DNA of 64,000 bases, taken from NCBI GenBank assembly GCA_026399735.1, contig JAPLQK010000069.1:1-64000 (forward strand). Reading direction: 5' to 3'. Under the pieces are notes generated by a model, which was given only the letters and a program-made list of their open reading frames with translations, ran no database searches and was not told the origin of the DNA. Of the stretch, positions 49,839-59,256 are shown piece after piece. A program made the position numbers and the translations under genes. Numbering within the stretch: position 1 is the first letter of the stretch; every line of letters starts with the position of its first letter. Origin of the DNA: Pseudomonadota bacterium. Lineage in GTDB: Bacteria > Pseudomonadota > Gammaproteobacteria > Burkholderiales > Gallionellaceae.

Positions 49839-50162
49839 CGGTCAACCTTTTATTAAAAATAAATACAATTAAATCAACAGCTTAAATATAAAATCTCAGC
49901 AACAGACAAAACGCTTGCACGTGCAGTGTAATGGTTTATGCCGAAAAACCAAACAATTGAATGGCACACAGCAAATGAGAACGGCATTATTCGTTCATAT
50001 TAGAGTGCATGATGCCGCAAGACCACAAGGGTCTTCCCTCGAAACAACGCAGCTTGAGCTGTTGCTGCTGAATGAAAGCTCCTGTTTCTGAATGAAGGGC
50101 ATTGATGAAAATGCAGCTTACGCTGGCGGATATTGCGACATACCGAAATCCAACCAACGGCA
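49839..50162. other. Intergenic region without a recognisable gene
   Basis: AT-rich near 49850-49920, then mixed composition. Open frames here lack ribosome sites and family features. It ends at a decayed copy of the rluC 3' end (50163-50231), so it may be part of the sequence that once lay downstream of rluC. Confidence 0.6.
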
Positions 50163-50231
50163 TCATAAGCCGGAATCCAGTTTCGCGACAAAACCCACCA
50201 ACTCTGGCGGCAGAGGCGCGCTGATGCGCAT
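50163..50231 (-). pseudogene. Remnant of the rluC 3' end
   Basis: Minus-strand reading MRISAPLPPELVGFVAKLDS, then GL and stop, matches the intact RluC C-terminus MQISAPLPPELASFVEKLDA. At DNA level 50170-50220 aligns with 50956-51006, 43 of 51 bases identical without gaps. The upstream coding part is missing. The remnant and rluC are on the same strand with the toxin-antitoxin-like pair between them. Confidence 0.85.
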
Positions 50232-50267
50232 CACCTCTCATACAGGGGAAGTGCAATAAGACGAAAG

Positions 50268-50296
50268 GTGACAATAGGCACACATCAAGCTAAACT
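50268..50296 (+). promoter_or_regulatory. Predicted promoter of the toxin-antitoxin-like pair
   Basis: -35 GTGACA (50268-50273), 17-base spacer, -10 TAAACT (50291-50296). The start would fall at or next to the ATG at 50303, implying a leaderless transcript; no Shine-Dalgarno is seen before that ATG. Confidence 0.45.
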
Positions 50297-50302
50297 GATG
50301 GC

Positions 50303-50596
50303 ATGAAACCATTTCGCTGGAACCATGAGAAAAACGAGACGCTGAAAATCGAACGCAGTATTTCGTTCGAGGAAATCGTTCTTGCGATTGAAGCAGATGG
50401 ATTGCTGGATGAATTGCGCCACCCGAACCCGGAAAAATATCCAAACCAGTCCGTTTTTGTCGTGGCTCTTGATGGTTATGTTTACCTGGTGCCTTACGTT
50501 GAAGAAGCGGATTACTACTTCTTGAAGACCGTGATTCCAAGCAGGAAGGCGACCAGAGACTATTTGCAAAGGAGCAACCCCGATGAAAAAACTTGA
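50303..50596 (+). CDS. Putative toxin, BrnT-like, of a type II toxin-antitoxin pair
   Basis: 97 residues. Begins FRWNHEKNETLKIERSISFEE and has IPSRKATRDYLQR near the C-terminus, a layout similar to BrnT/DUF497-type ribonuclease toxins (W-x-x-x-K-N at the start, R-K-A-T near the end). Similarity is partial; a related small-toxin family is possible. Overlaps the next gene by 14 bases, the same overlap as the BrnT/BrnA pair at 56 kb. Lies in an insertion at the rluC 3' end. Confidence 0.6.
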   Translation: MKPFRWNHEKNETLKIERSISFEEIVLAIEADGLLDELRHPNPEKYPNQSVFVVALDGYVYLVPYVEEADYYFLKTVIPSRKATRDYLQRSNPDEKT

Positions 50597-50906
50597 TGCA
50601 TTTGAGGCAGATATCCTGAGCGACTATGAAGCGGGCGAATTGAAGTCCACTTCACCTTCAAAAACCGATTTGGCCAAATTCAAGGCTGCGGCTACTGCAA
50701 CTTTTATCAAGGACAGGCGAATCAATATCCGGCTATCCTCGCCCGACCTGATGGACATTCAGGCACGCGCCCTGGAGGAAGGCATTCCGTACCAGACTTT
50801 TATCGCCAGTATTTTACACAAGTATGCCGCTGGTCGCCTGTTTGAGAAGCCATCAAGTCTGACCCATCGCTCAACCGGACGGGCCGACAAGCTGCGCACC
50901 AGTTAG
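50583..50906 (+). CDS. Putative antitoxin, ribbon-helix-helix / BrnA-like
   Basis: 107 residues: acidic N-terminal half that could wrap the toxin, then KDRRINIRLSSPDLMDIQARA and a helix-turn-helix-like GIPYQTFIASILHKYAAGRL typical of MetJ/CopG-type antitoxins. AAAGGAG precedes the ATG at good spacing. Probably represses its own promoter; no operator palindrome is evident. Confidence 0.65.
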   Translation: MKKLDAFEADILSDYEAGELKSTSPSKTDLAKFKAAATATFIKDRRINIRLSSPDLMDIQARALEEGIPYQTFIASILHKYAAGRLFEKPSSLTHRSTGRADKLRTS

Positions 50907-50918
50907 TCAGATCAGGGT

Positions 50919-50946
50919 GTGATTGATTAGTAGCGCTATCAATCAC
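50919..50946. repeat. Inverted repeat at the antitoxin-rluC boundary
   Basis: Perfect 9-base arms GTGATTGAT (50919-50927) and ATCAATCAC (50938-50946) around a 10-base loop, spanning the rluC stop codon. No T run. It could be a weak convergent terminator or mark the edge of the inserted segment. Confidence 0.55.
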
Positions 50947-51905
50947 GCCACTGCGCCGGCATCCAGTTTCTCGACAAAACTCGCCAGCTCCGGCGGCAGC
51001 GGTGCGGAAATCTGCATCGGCTCGCCGGTTAACGGATGCGCAAAGGCGATACTGTGCGCGTGCAAAAACATGCGTTTCAAACCTAGCTTCATCAATTCCC
51101 GGTTGCGCGCAAAGTCGCCGTATTTATCGTCTCCGGCAATCGGAAACCCCAGATGCGACAAATGAACGCGAATCTGGTGGGTCCGTCCGGTTTTTAACTG
51201 CGCTTCCAGCAAGCTGAAGCCTGTCGGCATAAACACCGACCAGTTTTTCTGCAAACTGAAAATGGTATGCGATACCTGCCCACCCTCCCTTACCATCACG
51301 CGTTTCTCGCCTTGCGGGGTGTCGAATTTGAAAAGCGGCAGCCTGACATGTTGTTTGACGTTATGCCATTGCCCCAGCACCAGCGTCAGATAACGCTTGT
51401 CGCTGTTACCCTCCCGCATAATTTCGTGCATCGCGGTCAAGGCGGAGCGTTTCTTGGCCAGCAGCAAAACGCCTGAGGTTTCCCGATCCAGCCGGTGCAC
51501 CAGTTCCAGAAACTTGGCCTGTGGACGAGCTCTGCGCATTTGCTCGATCACGCCGAAGCTCACCCCGCTGCCGCCATGCACCGCCAGACCGGACGGTTTG
51601 TTGATCACCACCAGTGCATCGTCTTCATAAATGATCGGCAATTCCAGCGCCGGAATATAAACCTCGTCCACTTCCTGTTTTTGCGCCACACGCACCGGCG
51701 GAATACGCAACAAATCGCCCAATTTCAGCCGGTAGGTCTGATCGACTCGTTTTTTATTTACCCGGACTTCACCGCGCAAAATGCGATAAACATGGCTCTT
51801 GGGCACGCCTTTCAAATGCCGAAACAGGAAGTTGTCGATGCGCTGTTCTTCGCCGCTTTCGTCGATTGTGAGGAATGTGACAGATTCTTTGCTTAAACTA
51901 TTCAT
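50943..51905 (-). CDS. rluC: 23S rRNA pseudouridine synthase RluC
   Basis: Modifies U955, 2504 and 2580 of 23S rRNA (E. coli numbering). N-terminal S4 domain (RIDNFLFRHLKGVPKSHVYRI is split by the family hallmark), catalytic ELVHRLDRETSG near 135, and TGRTHQIRVHL near 250. Start taken at ATG 51905 (320 residues); the frame to 51959 has no support. The last ~20 residues differ from the remnant at 50163-50231, consistent with replacement of the 3' end. Divergent from rne, as in many proteobacteria. Confidence 0.95.
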   Translation of the reverse strand: MNSLSKESVTFLTIDESGEEQRIDNFLFRHLKGVPKSHVYRILRGEVRVNKKRVDQTYRLKLGDLLRIPPVRVAQKQEVDEVYIPALELPIIYEDDALVVINKPSGLAVHGGSGVSFGVIEQMRRARPQAKFLELVHRLDRETSGVLLLAKKRSALTAMHEIMREGNSDKRYLTLVLGQWHNVKQHVRLPLFKFDTPQGEKRVMVREGGQVSHTIFSLQKNWSVFMPTGFSLLEAQLKTGRTHQIRVHLSHLGFPIAGDDKYGDFARNRELMKLGLKRMFLHAHSIAFAHPLTGEPMQISAPLPPELASFVEKLDAGAVA

Positions 51906-52380
51906 TATGCTTATACTTCGCCGTTCGCGCGTTTTGGATCGGGTAAGTTTGGGATACATTCCCGCCGATAATTACTGACTTTTTCCTGCGAAAAAGTACA
52001 GATTGCTGGCACAGGCGCCCTGCGCCCCCCGCCAACCGCAACCCGGTTAATATCACTCACCGGAACCAGCAGTGATAGTAATTGATTTACGCGCTCAAAG
52101 CACCTGTGAATTCCGCAACGGGGCAGACGAGTTGAAATACCTTTGCTGGTTGAGCCAGATAATTGCAGGTGCCGCCATTTAGCCGCGCTGCGAAAGTCCA
52201 GGAATTCTCCCCGATGGTTTTTCGACGAATGCCATGTTGCCCAAAACTTATTGACCAGACTATAGAGAACCAATTTGACCAACCGTTTGTGTAACCAACG
52301 CTGTCAACTGCTACTCTCACACGCTTAACCTGCGCGTAGTTTGAGTCTTGCCCGTGTAAGAGCGCGGGAGAAAAATAAAA
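51906..52380 (+). promoter_or_regulatory. rne-rluC intergenic region and rne leader
   Basis: 475 bases without a supported gene. A candidate rne promoter is TTGCCC (52237-52242), 18 bases, TATAGA (52261-52266), leaving a leader of about 110 bases. RNase E autoregulates through its 5' leader in E. coli; whether a comparable structure exists here cannot be judged by eye. GGGAG stands about 10 bases before the rne ATG. Confidence 0.45.
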
Positions 52381-54900
52381 ATGAAACGCATGTTATTCAA
52401 TGCGACACAACCGGAAGAACTCCGTGTCGCCATTGTTGACGGTCAGAAACTGATTGACCTCGACATTGAAATCGCCGGCAAAGAACAACGCAAGAGCAAC
52501 ATCTATCAAGCCATCATCACCCGCATCGAGCCCAGCCTCGAAGCCTGCTTCGTCGAATACGGCGGCAACCGTCACGGTTTCCTGCCTTTCAAGGAAGTCG
52601 CTCCCCAGTTTCACCAACCCGGTTGCGGCCCTCGCCCTTCAATCAAGGAAGCCTTGCGTGAAGGCCAGGAATTGCTGGTTCAGATTGAAAAAGACGAGCG
52701 CGGCAACAAGGGCGCAGCGCTGACCACCTATATCAGCCTGGCAGGACGCTACATCGTCCTGATGCCGAACAACCCGAACGGCGGCGGTGTTTCACGCCGC
52801 ATCGAAGGCGATGAACGCGCAGAATTGCGCGAAGTGCTGTCGAATCTGGAAGTACCGGACGGCATGAGCATCATCGCGCGCACCGCCGGTATCGGACGCA
52901 ATGAAGAAGAGTTGCAATGGGACCTGAACTACCTGAATCAGCTGTGGACCGCGATTGCAGATGCCGCAAAATCTGAAAAAGCGCCCTCGCTGATCTACCT
53001 GGAAAGCTCTCTGGTGGTACGCGCGATCCGCGACTATTTCAACCCGGAAATCGGCGAAATTCTGATCGACACCGACGAAGTGTATCAACAGGCTCACGCC
53101 TTCATGAGCACCGTGATGCCGGACAACGTCAACCGCATCAAGCGCTACGTGGACGATGTGCCGCTGTTCTCGCGCTTCCAGATCGAACACCAGATCGAAT
53201 CCGCCCATTCACGCGAAGTGCGCCTGCCATCGGGCGGCGCGATCGTGATCGACCACACGGAAGCGCTGACCGCGATCGACATCAACTCGGCACGCGCCAC
53301 CAAAGGCTCGGACATTGAAGCGACCGCTTTCAATACCAACCTGGAAGCGGCGGAAGAAATCGCACGGCAAATGCGCCTGCGCGATCTGGGCGGCCTGATC
53401 GTGATCGACTTTATCGACATGGAAAACAGCAAAAACCAGCGCGACGTTGAAAACCGTCTGCGCGATTCGCTGCGTTTTGACCGCGCCCGCGTGCAAACCG
53501 CGAAAATTTCGCGTTTCGGCCTGCTGGAACTCTCCCGTCAGCGCCTGCAACCGAGTCTTGGCGAGAGCAACTACATCACCTGCCCGCGCTGCAGCGGTAT
53601 CGGACATATCCGTGGCACCGAATCTTCAGCATTGCACATCCTGCGCATCATTCAGGAAGAAGCGATGAAGGACAGCAGTGCGGCTATCCACGCACAAGTG
53701 CCGGTCGATGTTGCAACCTTCCTCTTGAATGAGAAGCGCAGCGACCTGCACCGCATCGAATCACGCCTGAAAGTGCCGATCACCCTGATTCCTAATCCGC
53801 ATCTTGAAACGCCAAACTACAGCATCAACCGTCTGCGTCAGGACGAACTGAGCGGTGAAGCGCCTCAGCCCAGCTACACGCTGGTAGAAAAGCCGGAAGA
53901 AAATAAAACGGCTCAGGAACCACAAAAAGGCGTACGCACTGTTGCAGCCGTCAAGGGTATTACGCCCGTGGCGCCTGCACCGATGAAGGCTGAACAGCCG
54001 GCAGCAGCGACTCCCGGCCTGCTCAGTCAGATCGGCGGCTGGTTTAAATCTCTGGTTGCGGCAGAAAAGCCCGTCGAAGCACCCGCAGTGAGTCGCCCTC
54101 CCCGCAGTCGCTCCGAACGTCCCGAACCGCGTGGCGAAGGTGGCAATCGCAAGCGTCGCGACCGCAATGACCGGCCCGAACGCAGCGCGGCTCAGGCTAT
54201 TGAGAAACCAGTTGAAAAGATGACTGAAAAGACGGCTCCGGCAGAAGTCAGACAGCCAAGACCGCCACGCCCGCCCAAAAAGCCGGTTGAACCGCGCATC
54301 GTGGAAGAAAAACCGGTTCTCGAAACCGTCGTCGCATCTGCTGAAGGTACAGGCGAAACTGAAGCGGAAAAGACTGAGAAAAGCAGCGCTCGCCGTCGCG
54401 GACGCCGTGGCGGTCGTCGTGAACGCGAAAAACGTGATGTCGTACCAGGCACAACGGAGTCGACTGATAACACAACAGAGCAGCCTGCCGCAGTTGAACA
54501 GATCGTCAGAGTCAGACCGACAGAATATGTTGCGATGCCAAGCAACATGATGACCGCTGAACCCGTCGCGACAGTGGCTACGGTCGCGGTTGTGACACCC
54601 GCACCTGCTGCTGAAGCGGCACCTGTCGCAGTTGTGACACCGGCACCTGCTATTGAAGCAGCACCTGTCACTGAACTGGCACCTGCACCGGTCGCACCGG
54701 TCGTTGAAGCCAAGCCGGCAGTTGTCCCAGTTCCGGCCGAAACGCTGGTGCAAATCGAAACGGCAGCCAGCAAGGTTGCAGTGGTTACTGAGAATACTGA
54801 ACGGCCTCAGCCGGTCATTCGCCGCCGTGCACGTCAGCTCGAAGTGTATGTGGAGAGTGAGCCGCTGGTTCAGATCGAAACGCAAAACCCCAAGGTTTAA
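52381..54900 (+). CDS. rne: Ribonuclease E
   Basis: Endoribonuclease that starts mRNA decay and processes tRNA/rRNA; scaffold of the degradosome. 839 residues: [18 protein letters not shown]-terminus, S1 domain, DNase I-like core with the metal-binding Asp pair (IDINSA; DFIDM) near 300-345, the CPRC zinc link near 403, then a disordered tail rich in Pro, Ala, Glu and Arg (arginine-rich [13 protein letters not shown] near 675) with an Ala/Pro/Val repeat near the end. It is shorter than enteric RNase E. Confidence 0.96.
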   Translation: MKRMLFNATQPEELRVAIVDGQKLIDLDIEIAGKEQRKSNIYQAIITRIEPSLEACFVEYGGNRHGFLPFKEVAPQFHQPGCGPRPSIKEALREGQELLVQIEKDERGNKGAALTTYISLAGRYIVLMPNNPNGGGVSRRIEGDERAELREVLSNLEVPDGMSIIARTAGIGRNEEELQWDLNYLNQLWTAIADAAKSEKAPSLIYLESSLVVRAIRDYFNPEIGEILIDTDEVYQQAHAFMSTVMPDNVNRIKRYVDDVPLFSRFQIEHQIESAHSREVRLPSGGAIVIDHTEALTAIDINSARATKGSDIEATAFNTNLEAAEEIARQMRLRDLGGLIVIDFIDMENSKNQRDVENRLRDSLRFDRARVQTAKISRFGLLELSRQRLQPSLGESNYITCPRCSGIGHIRGTESSALHILRIIQEEAMKDSSAAIHAQVPVDVATFLLNEKRSDLHRIESRLKVPITLIPNPHLETPNYSINRLRQDELSGEAPQPSYTLVEKPEENKTAQEPQKGVRTVAAVKGITPVAPAPMKAEQPAAATPGLLSQIGGWFKSLVAAEKPVEAPAVSRPPRSRSERPEPRGEGGNRKRRDRNDRPERSAAQAIEKPVEKMTEKTAPAEVRQPRPPRPPKKPVEPRIVEEKPVLETVVASAEGTGETEAEKTEKSSARRRGRRGGRREREKRDVVPGTTESTDNTTEQPAAVEQIVRVRPTEYVAMPSNMMTAEPVATVATVAVVTPAPAAEAAPVAVVTPAPAIEAAPVTELAPAPVAPVVEAKPAVVPVPAETLVQIETAASKVAVVTENTERPQPVIRRRARQLEVYVESEPLVQIETQNPKV

Positions 54901-54914
54901 GTTTCACTAGCACC

Positions 54915-54948
54915 AAAAAGCCGCATGATGAAAATCATGCGGCTTTTT
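54915..54948. terminator. Terminator after rne
   Basis: Perfect 15-base stem AAAAAGCCGCATGAT / ATCATGCGGCTTTTT with GAAA loop, 15 bases after the rne stop; also 18 bases from the convergent phosphatase gene, so it can serve both. Confidence 0.92.
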
Positions 54949-54965
54949 AATTATTAATCAATGAG

Positions 54966-55454
54966 TTATAAATCATCCTGCCTGATGTGCTGCAACAAGC
55001 CTTGCGCAGCATCCTCCACCATATCCAGTACATACTCAAAGCCCAGCGCTCCGCCATAATACGGATCGGGCACTTCACGCTCGCGGTGATGACGGGAAAA
55101 GTCGAGAAACAGTCCCACCTGTTTTTTGCATCCGCGCGGAGCCAGATATTGCAAAATGGCAAGATTCGCCTTGTCCATCGCCAGCACATAGTCAAAACGC
55201 TCAAAATCAAGGGGTTCAACCTGCCGCCCGCGCAGGCCGCTCATGTTGTATCCACGCTGTTCTGCTGCGCGCTGAGAACGTAAATCAGGCGCATGACCGA
55301 TATGATAATCATGCGTTCCTGCCGAATCGATCAGGATGGATTCAGACAACCCGGCATTCTCAACGTAATGGCGGAACACCGCTTCAGCCGTGGGGGAGCG
55401 GCAGATATTGCCCATACAGACGAATAGAACAGAAATTTTTTCTTTATTTTTCAT
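54966..55454 (-). CDS. Low-molecular-weight protein tyrosine phosphatase
   Basis: 162 residues. The phosphate-binding loop C-X5-R (CMGNICRS) lies near residue 13 and the general-acid motif DPYYGG near 128. Such enzymes act on tyrosine-phosphorylated proteins, often polysaccharide-export kinases; no such kinase is adjacent, so the substrate is open. Convergent with rne. Confidence 0.93.
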   Translation of the reverse strand: MKNKEKISVLFVCMGNICRSPTAEAVFRHYVENAGLSESILIDSAGTHDYHIGHAPDLRSQRAAEQRGYNMSGLRGRQVEPLDFERFDYVLAMDKANLAILQYLAPRGCKKQVGLFLDFSRHHREREVPDPYYGGALGFEYVLDMVEDAAQGLLQHIRQDDL

Positions 55455-55465
55455 AATGTTACAAC

Positions 55466-55669
55466 TTAATCCGATGTTCTGCCGGGCAACTGTTTTAGCA
55501 TTCGGTCGAAGTCCGATTCGAAACGCTGATCGTCCAACACCCTATCAAGATTGTAGTGCGCCACTTCGTACTGCTTGCCATCAGCGGCAATGAATTGACA
55601 AAGTACGTACCTTTTTCGCGCTCCGAGACGGAGGCTAATCGGTAAGTATTGAGCTGCTTCTAAGTGCAG
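55466..55669 (-). pseudogene. Possible 3' remnant of an unknown gene
   Basis: Open for 67 codons up to an in-frame TGA, without ATG/GTG start or ribosome site. The reading has protein-like composition (YVLCQFIAADGKQYEV; LDDQRFESDFDRMLKQL). I do not recognise the family. It lies 11 bases downstream-side of the phosphatase start and may be what is left of a gene lost beside the BrnT/BrnA module. The rest of 55670-55785 is AT-rich and shows nothing. Confidence 0.35.
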
Positions 55670-55785
55670 TCATGTGGGTATATTTGAACAAGATGTGGCG
55701 TTTTTAAAAACCGAGGCATAACTATACAATAAAATATTAATTATCAATTAGTTAGCTGCGCAACCGCGATCCTGATATTTCAGCA

Positions 55786-56073
55786 TCACGCTGCCAATAA
55801 CTCACGCGCGGCGTCTTCCAGCACCTCATCCGACACACCGCGCTTTTTCAGCGCCTCGATCAGCCTTGCCGTTGCGCCAAAAGTATATTGCACCTCATCA
55901 CGCCTCAGCCCTTCGCCGATGTAGGACTTGAGCAAAGGTTGATAGCCGGAAAATCCTCGTTGTGGCGCAATTTCCTTCATTGAATCCACTACATCAACGG
56001 GGATGCGCATGGTAATAGAAATCATCGGACGATCTTTTTGCAGCCGTGTTTTCAAGCGTTCAGGAATGCTCAT
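55786..56073 (-). CDS. BrnA-type antitoxin
   Basis: 95 residues from ATG 56073 (MSIPERLKTRLQKDRPMIS); the longer frame overlaps brnT in full and is not used. ISITMRIPVDVVDSMKEIA followed by YQPLLKSYIGEGLRR is the ribbon-helix-helix DNA-binding part, which is expected to repress the operon. It overlaps the toxin 3' end by 14 bases. Toxin-first order is the usual brnTA arrangement. Confidence 0.82.
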   Translation of the reverse strand: MSIPERLKTRLQKDRPMISITMRIPVDVVDSMKEIAPQRGFSGYQPLLKSYIGEGLRRDEVQYTFGATARLIEALKKRGVSDEVLEDAARELLAA

Positions 56074-56368
56074 AGTTGCGCCTCTCTTCGTTGGTCGCCT
56101 TGCGGGCGGAAATAATACAGATGAATTTACCCTCAACCTCAATATGCACCACAAACAACAATCGACTTGAGGCATCGAAACCAATAATTGCATCACGCGC
56201 TTCGTCGTTACACCCCGCCTCGAGCAATGCAAAAAACGGGTCAAAAAATACCGCCGCCGCTTGTTCAAAAGTTATTCCATCATGCTTAACTGGATTACCA
56301 GCGGCTTTCCTGGCGTGCCACACAAAGCTTGTACCGTTGATTTCATAATGAATATCCATGTGACGCAT
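56060..56368 (-). CDS. BrnT family toxin (DUF497)
   Basis: RelE-fold ribonuclease toxin of the BrnT/BrnA type II system. Seen: FVWHARKAAGNPVKHDGITFEQAA is the N-terminal signature in two parts (FVWHARKAAGN and HDGITFEQAA), FFDPFFAL in the middle, and IISARKATNEERRNYE at the C-terminus. 102 residues, or 99 from the Met at 56359. No Shine-Dalgarno stands before either Met. Confidence 0.85.
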   Translation of the reverse strand: MRHMDIHYEINGTSFVWHARKAAGNPVKHDGITFEQAAAVFFDPFFALLEAGCNDEARDAIIGFDASSRLLFVVHIEVEGKFICIISARKATNEERRNYEHS

Positions 56369-56415
56369 TCTATCAATTGTATTTACATTGTCAATAAATT
56401 CAGCAGCATCCCAAC

Positions 56416-56461
56416 AAAAAGCCCCGGAAAATCAGCTCTCTGCCGACTCTCCGGGGCTTTT
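56416..56461 (-). terminator. Terminator after pfp
   Basis: Stem AAAAGCCCCGGA / TCCGGGGCTTTT around a 21-base loop, with T run on the minus strand, beginning 13 bases after the pfp stop. Confidence 0.85.
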
Positions 56462-56473
56462 AGTTTAAACGTA

Positions 56474-57661
56474 TTACAAACGACCGATTTTCGGCAATTC
56501 GCCCACCAAAGGCGCGACATAATCAATCCATGCCTGCGTCACATCGTTGCTCGCCGCATTAATGTACTCGTCCTTCATATGAGTCGCTTCTTTTGCCACC
56601 GACGACAAGGGCGTGATGAAGCATTCGCTGGCATAAGGCTGACTTGAGAGGCGTTTAATCGACACTGAGCCGGGTTGACCCGTTGTAGCTGCATGATTCA
56701 CGGCATAACTGCCCACGTCACGCGCTTCACGGGAATCGACCTCGGAAACGATGGTCGGGAATGAACGTTGCAAGTAACCGAACGTATCGGCGCGTACCCG
56801 CACCTTCTGCCCCGGAAACGCATCCTTTACCAGCGCTGCCAGCGCATCGCCCAATGCTCCGCTGCCGGACAACTGGATGTTGCCGTGCGAGTCGCGTTCG
56901 CCGCTGGTGGAAATCGGATTGCCGTCCTTGTCGGTAATTCCTTCTGAGACGGCGATCACACAACGACCATATTTTGCCATCACATCGCGGACATCCTGCT
57001 GGAAAGACTCAACATTGAACACGCGCTCCGGCAGATAAATCAGATGAGGACCGTCGCCATCGGCCTGACGGGCCAGCGCAGCAGCGGCCGTCAGAAAGCC
57101 TGCGCTGCGCCCCATCACCACATTCACCTTGATGCCGGACAGAGCCGCATTGTCGCGGTCGTCGCCCATGAACGCCAGTGCCACGAAGCGCGCGGCGGAC
57201 GCGAAACCCGGACAATGATCGGTGACCTTCAAATCGTTATCGATGGTTTTGGGAATATGCACGGTGCAAAAATCGTAATTCGCCTCTTTTGCCATCTCGG
57301 CGATGATGTGTGCGGTTTCGGCAGAATCGTTGCCGCCGACGTAGAAGAAAAAACGCACGTCATGCTTTTTAAAGACTTCGAACACCTTTTCGCATTCCGC
57401 TTTTCCCGGCTTCAATCGTACTGAACCCAACGCGGCAGCGGGCGTGGCAGCGACCAGCTCAAGCTGTTCGACGCTTTGCGTGGTCAGATCGATGAAATCC
57501 TCTTTCATGATACCGGCGATGCCGTGATGTGCGCCGAGAATGCCGGTGATATTCGCGTGCTGACGTGCTGCCAATATGGCACCAACCAGCGACTGATTGA
57601 TAACTGCTGTAGGACCACCCGATTGACCGATAACCATCTTGCCGATAAGTTGCGTTGCCAT
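56474..57661 (-). CDS. pfp: Pyrophosphate-dependent 6-phosphofructokinase
   Basis: Reversible phosphorylation of fructose 6-phosphate using PPi. 395 residues. The PPi-type signatures are present: GGNDS at 109-113 (Asp in place of the ATP-type GDG arrangement) and PKTIDNDL at 137-144 with the Lys that favours PPi. GQSGGPTAVIN at the N-terminus and MGRSAGFL are further family motifs. AAGGAG stands before the ATG. Divergent from the pyrophosphatase gene; the shared 116-base spacer would allow joint control of PPi use and removal. Confidence 0.93.
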   Translation of the reverse strand: MATQLIGKMVIGQSGGPTAVINQSLVGAILAARQHANITGILGAHHGIAGIMKEDFIDLTTQSVEQLELVAATPAAALGSVRLKPGKAECEKVFEVFKKHDVRFFFYVGGNDSAETAHIIAEMAKEANYDFCTVHIPKTIDNDLKVTDHCPGFASAARFVALAFMGDDRDNAALSGIKVNVVMGRSAGFLTAAAALARQADGDGPHLIYLPERVFNVESFQQDVRDVMAKYGRCVIAVSEGITDKDGNPISTSGERDSHGNIQLSGSGALGDALAALVKDAFPGQKVRVRADTFGYLQRSFPTIVSEVDSREARDVGSYAVNHAATTGQPGSVSIKRLSSQPYASECFITPLSSVAKEATHMKDEYINAASNDVTQAWIDYVAPLVGELPKIGRL

Positions 57662-57777
57662 AACGTCGTCTCCTTGAGTAAAGAGTCAGCATTTTAACCG
57701 AATACGACACGACTACAGTGCGCCGCATCGCTTATAATTGTAAAATATTTCATTCCAACTTATTTCAAGGAGAAGCC

Positions 57778-58320
57778 ATGAGTTTGCTGAACGTCCGTCC
57801 CGGAAACAAACTACCCCACGAATGCAATGTCATCATAGAAATTCCAAAGCATGCCGACCCGGTCAAATACGAAGTGGACAAGACATCCGGCGTACTGGTG
57901 GTGGATCGTTTTATCGGCTCGCTGATGCGCTATCCCTGTAACTACGGTTTTATCCCGGAAACCATCGCAGACGACGGCGACCCGGTGGACGTACTGGTCA
58001 TCACCCCTTTCCCTATCGTTCACGGCGCGATCATCCCCTGCCGTCCTGTAGGCGTATTGCAAATGAGCGACGAAGGCGGCGACGACGCCAAAATCATCGC
58101 GGTTCCTACCGACAAGCTGACCCCGCTCTATCACGAGATCAAGACCTATGAGGATTTGCCGAAAATCACGCTGGAACAGATCAAGCATTTCTTTGAACTG
58201 TACAAGGCGCTGGAACCGGGCAAGTGGGTCAAAATCAGGGGTTGGGAAGGTATTGAAGCTGCTCATGCCGAAATCACCAACGGCCTTGCGGCCTACCAGA
58301 AATCAATTGCGGAAAAATAA
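57778..58320 (+). CDS. ppa: Inorganic pyrophosphatase (family I)
   Basis: Hydrolyses PPi in the cytosol. 180 residues from ATG 57778 with CAAGGAG upstream; the frame extends to 57718 but those residues are not family-like. Signature [10 protein letters not shown] with the metal-binding Asp triad near 67, and [17 protein letters not shown] at 57733-57738 is a probable -10. The stop codon overlaps the folD ATG by one base. Confidence 0.97.
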   Translation: MSLLNVRPGNKLPHECNVIIEIPKHADPVKYEVDKTSGVLVVDRFIGSLMRYPCNYGFIPETIADDGDPVDVLVITPFPIVHGAIIPCRPVGVLQMSDEGGDDAKIIAVPTDKLTPLYHEIKTYEDLPKITLEQIKHFFELYKALEPGKWVKIRGWEGIEAAHAEITNGLAAYQKSIAEK

Positions 58321-59180
58321 TGACTGCTCAAATCATTGACGGCAAAACCATTGCGCAGCAAGTGCGCGCTGAATGGAAAGTTCGCGCAGATGCCCTGATC
58401 GCACGCGGCGTCACGCCCGGCATGGCGGTGATTATCGTAGGCAACGATCCTGCCTCCCGAGTCTACGTTGCCAACAAGGTGAAGGCCTGCGCAGAACTGG
58501 GTCTGTATTCCATACACGTAGAGATGCCGGCCGACACGACCGAAGCGGCCCTGCTCGCCGAAGTCAACGCGCTGAACAACGATCCAAAGATACACGGCAT
58601 CCTGGTGCAACTGCCGCTGCCTAAACATCTGGACGCACACAAGGTGATCGAAGCGATCAATCCCGACAAGGATGTGGATGGCTTCCACGAAAAGAATGTC
58701 GGCGCGCTGGTTACCGGCGAAACGCCTTTCCCTTCCTGCACGCCATACGGCGTGATGGTGATGCTGGAAAAAACCGGCATTCAAATCGAGGGAAAGCACG
58801 CCGTGGTGGTGGGCCGCAGCAACATCGTCGGCAAACCAATGGCGCTGCTGTTGCTGCACAAGAACGCGACCGTGACGATCTGCACCTCCAAAACGGTGGA
58901 TCTGGCCAAACACACCAAAGACGCCGATATTCTGGTGGCGGCTGTGGGTCGCCCCAACTTTATAAAAGGTGATATGGTCAAACCGGGCGCGGTCGTGATC
59001 GATGTCGGCATCAACCGCAACAGCGATGGAAAACTGGTCGGCGATGTGGAGTTTGCCAGCGTGAAAGAAGTCGCAGGCTACATCACCCCGGTACCCGGCG
59101 GCGTGGGTCCGATGACCATCACCATGCTGGTGGCGAACACGGTGAGAGCGGCAGAACGGCTGTCGGGTTTGGGCAGCTAA
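58320..59180 (+). CDS. folD: Bifunctional methylene-THF dehydrogenase/cyclohydrolase FolD
   Basis: Interconverts 5,10-methylene- and 10-formyl-THF with NADP. 286 residues; catalytic YVANKVKAC with Lys near 56, [26 protein letters not shown] cofactor motif near 165 and [14 protein letters not shown] at the C-terminus. TAATG overlap with ppa indicates coupling. Confidence 0.98.
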   Translation: MTAQIIDGKTIAQQVRAEWKVRADALIARGVTPGMAVIIVGNDPASRVYVANKVKACAELGLYSIHVEMPADTTEAALLAEVNALNNDPKIHGILVQLPLPKHLDAHKVIEAINPDKDVDGFHEKNVGALVTGETPFPSCTPYGVMVMLEKTGIQIEGKHAVVVGRSNIVGKPMALLLLHKNATVTICTSKTVDLAKHTKDADILVAAVGRPNFIKGDMVKPGAVVIDVGINRNSDGKLVGDVEFASVKEVAGYITPVPGGVGPMTITMLVANTVRAAERLSGLGS

Positions 59181-59256
59181 TAACAGGGGCACACTTCTGC
59201 CGCCCGGCGGAACAAAAACGCGCCTTACTAAAAATTACATTTAATCAAATAGTTAT

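Noticed and set aside
49987-50283. 98-residue minus-strand open frame
   Set aside because: Wrong frame relative to the rluC remnant it overlaps; the remnant explains the similarity to rluC.
52087-52320. Minus-strand open frames in the rne leader
   Set aside because: Overlapping short frames without ribosome sites; region is better explained as promoter and leader of rne.
53761-54885. 374-residue minus-strand open frame opposite the rne tail
   Set aside because: Cys/Arg/Phe-rich antisense of the repetitive RNase E tail; no ribosome site.
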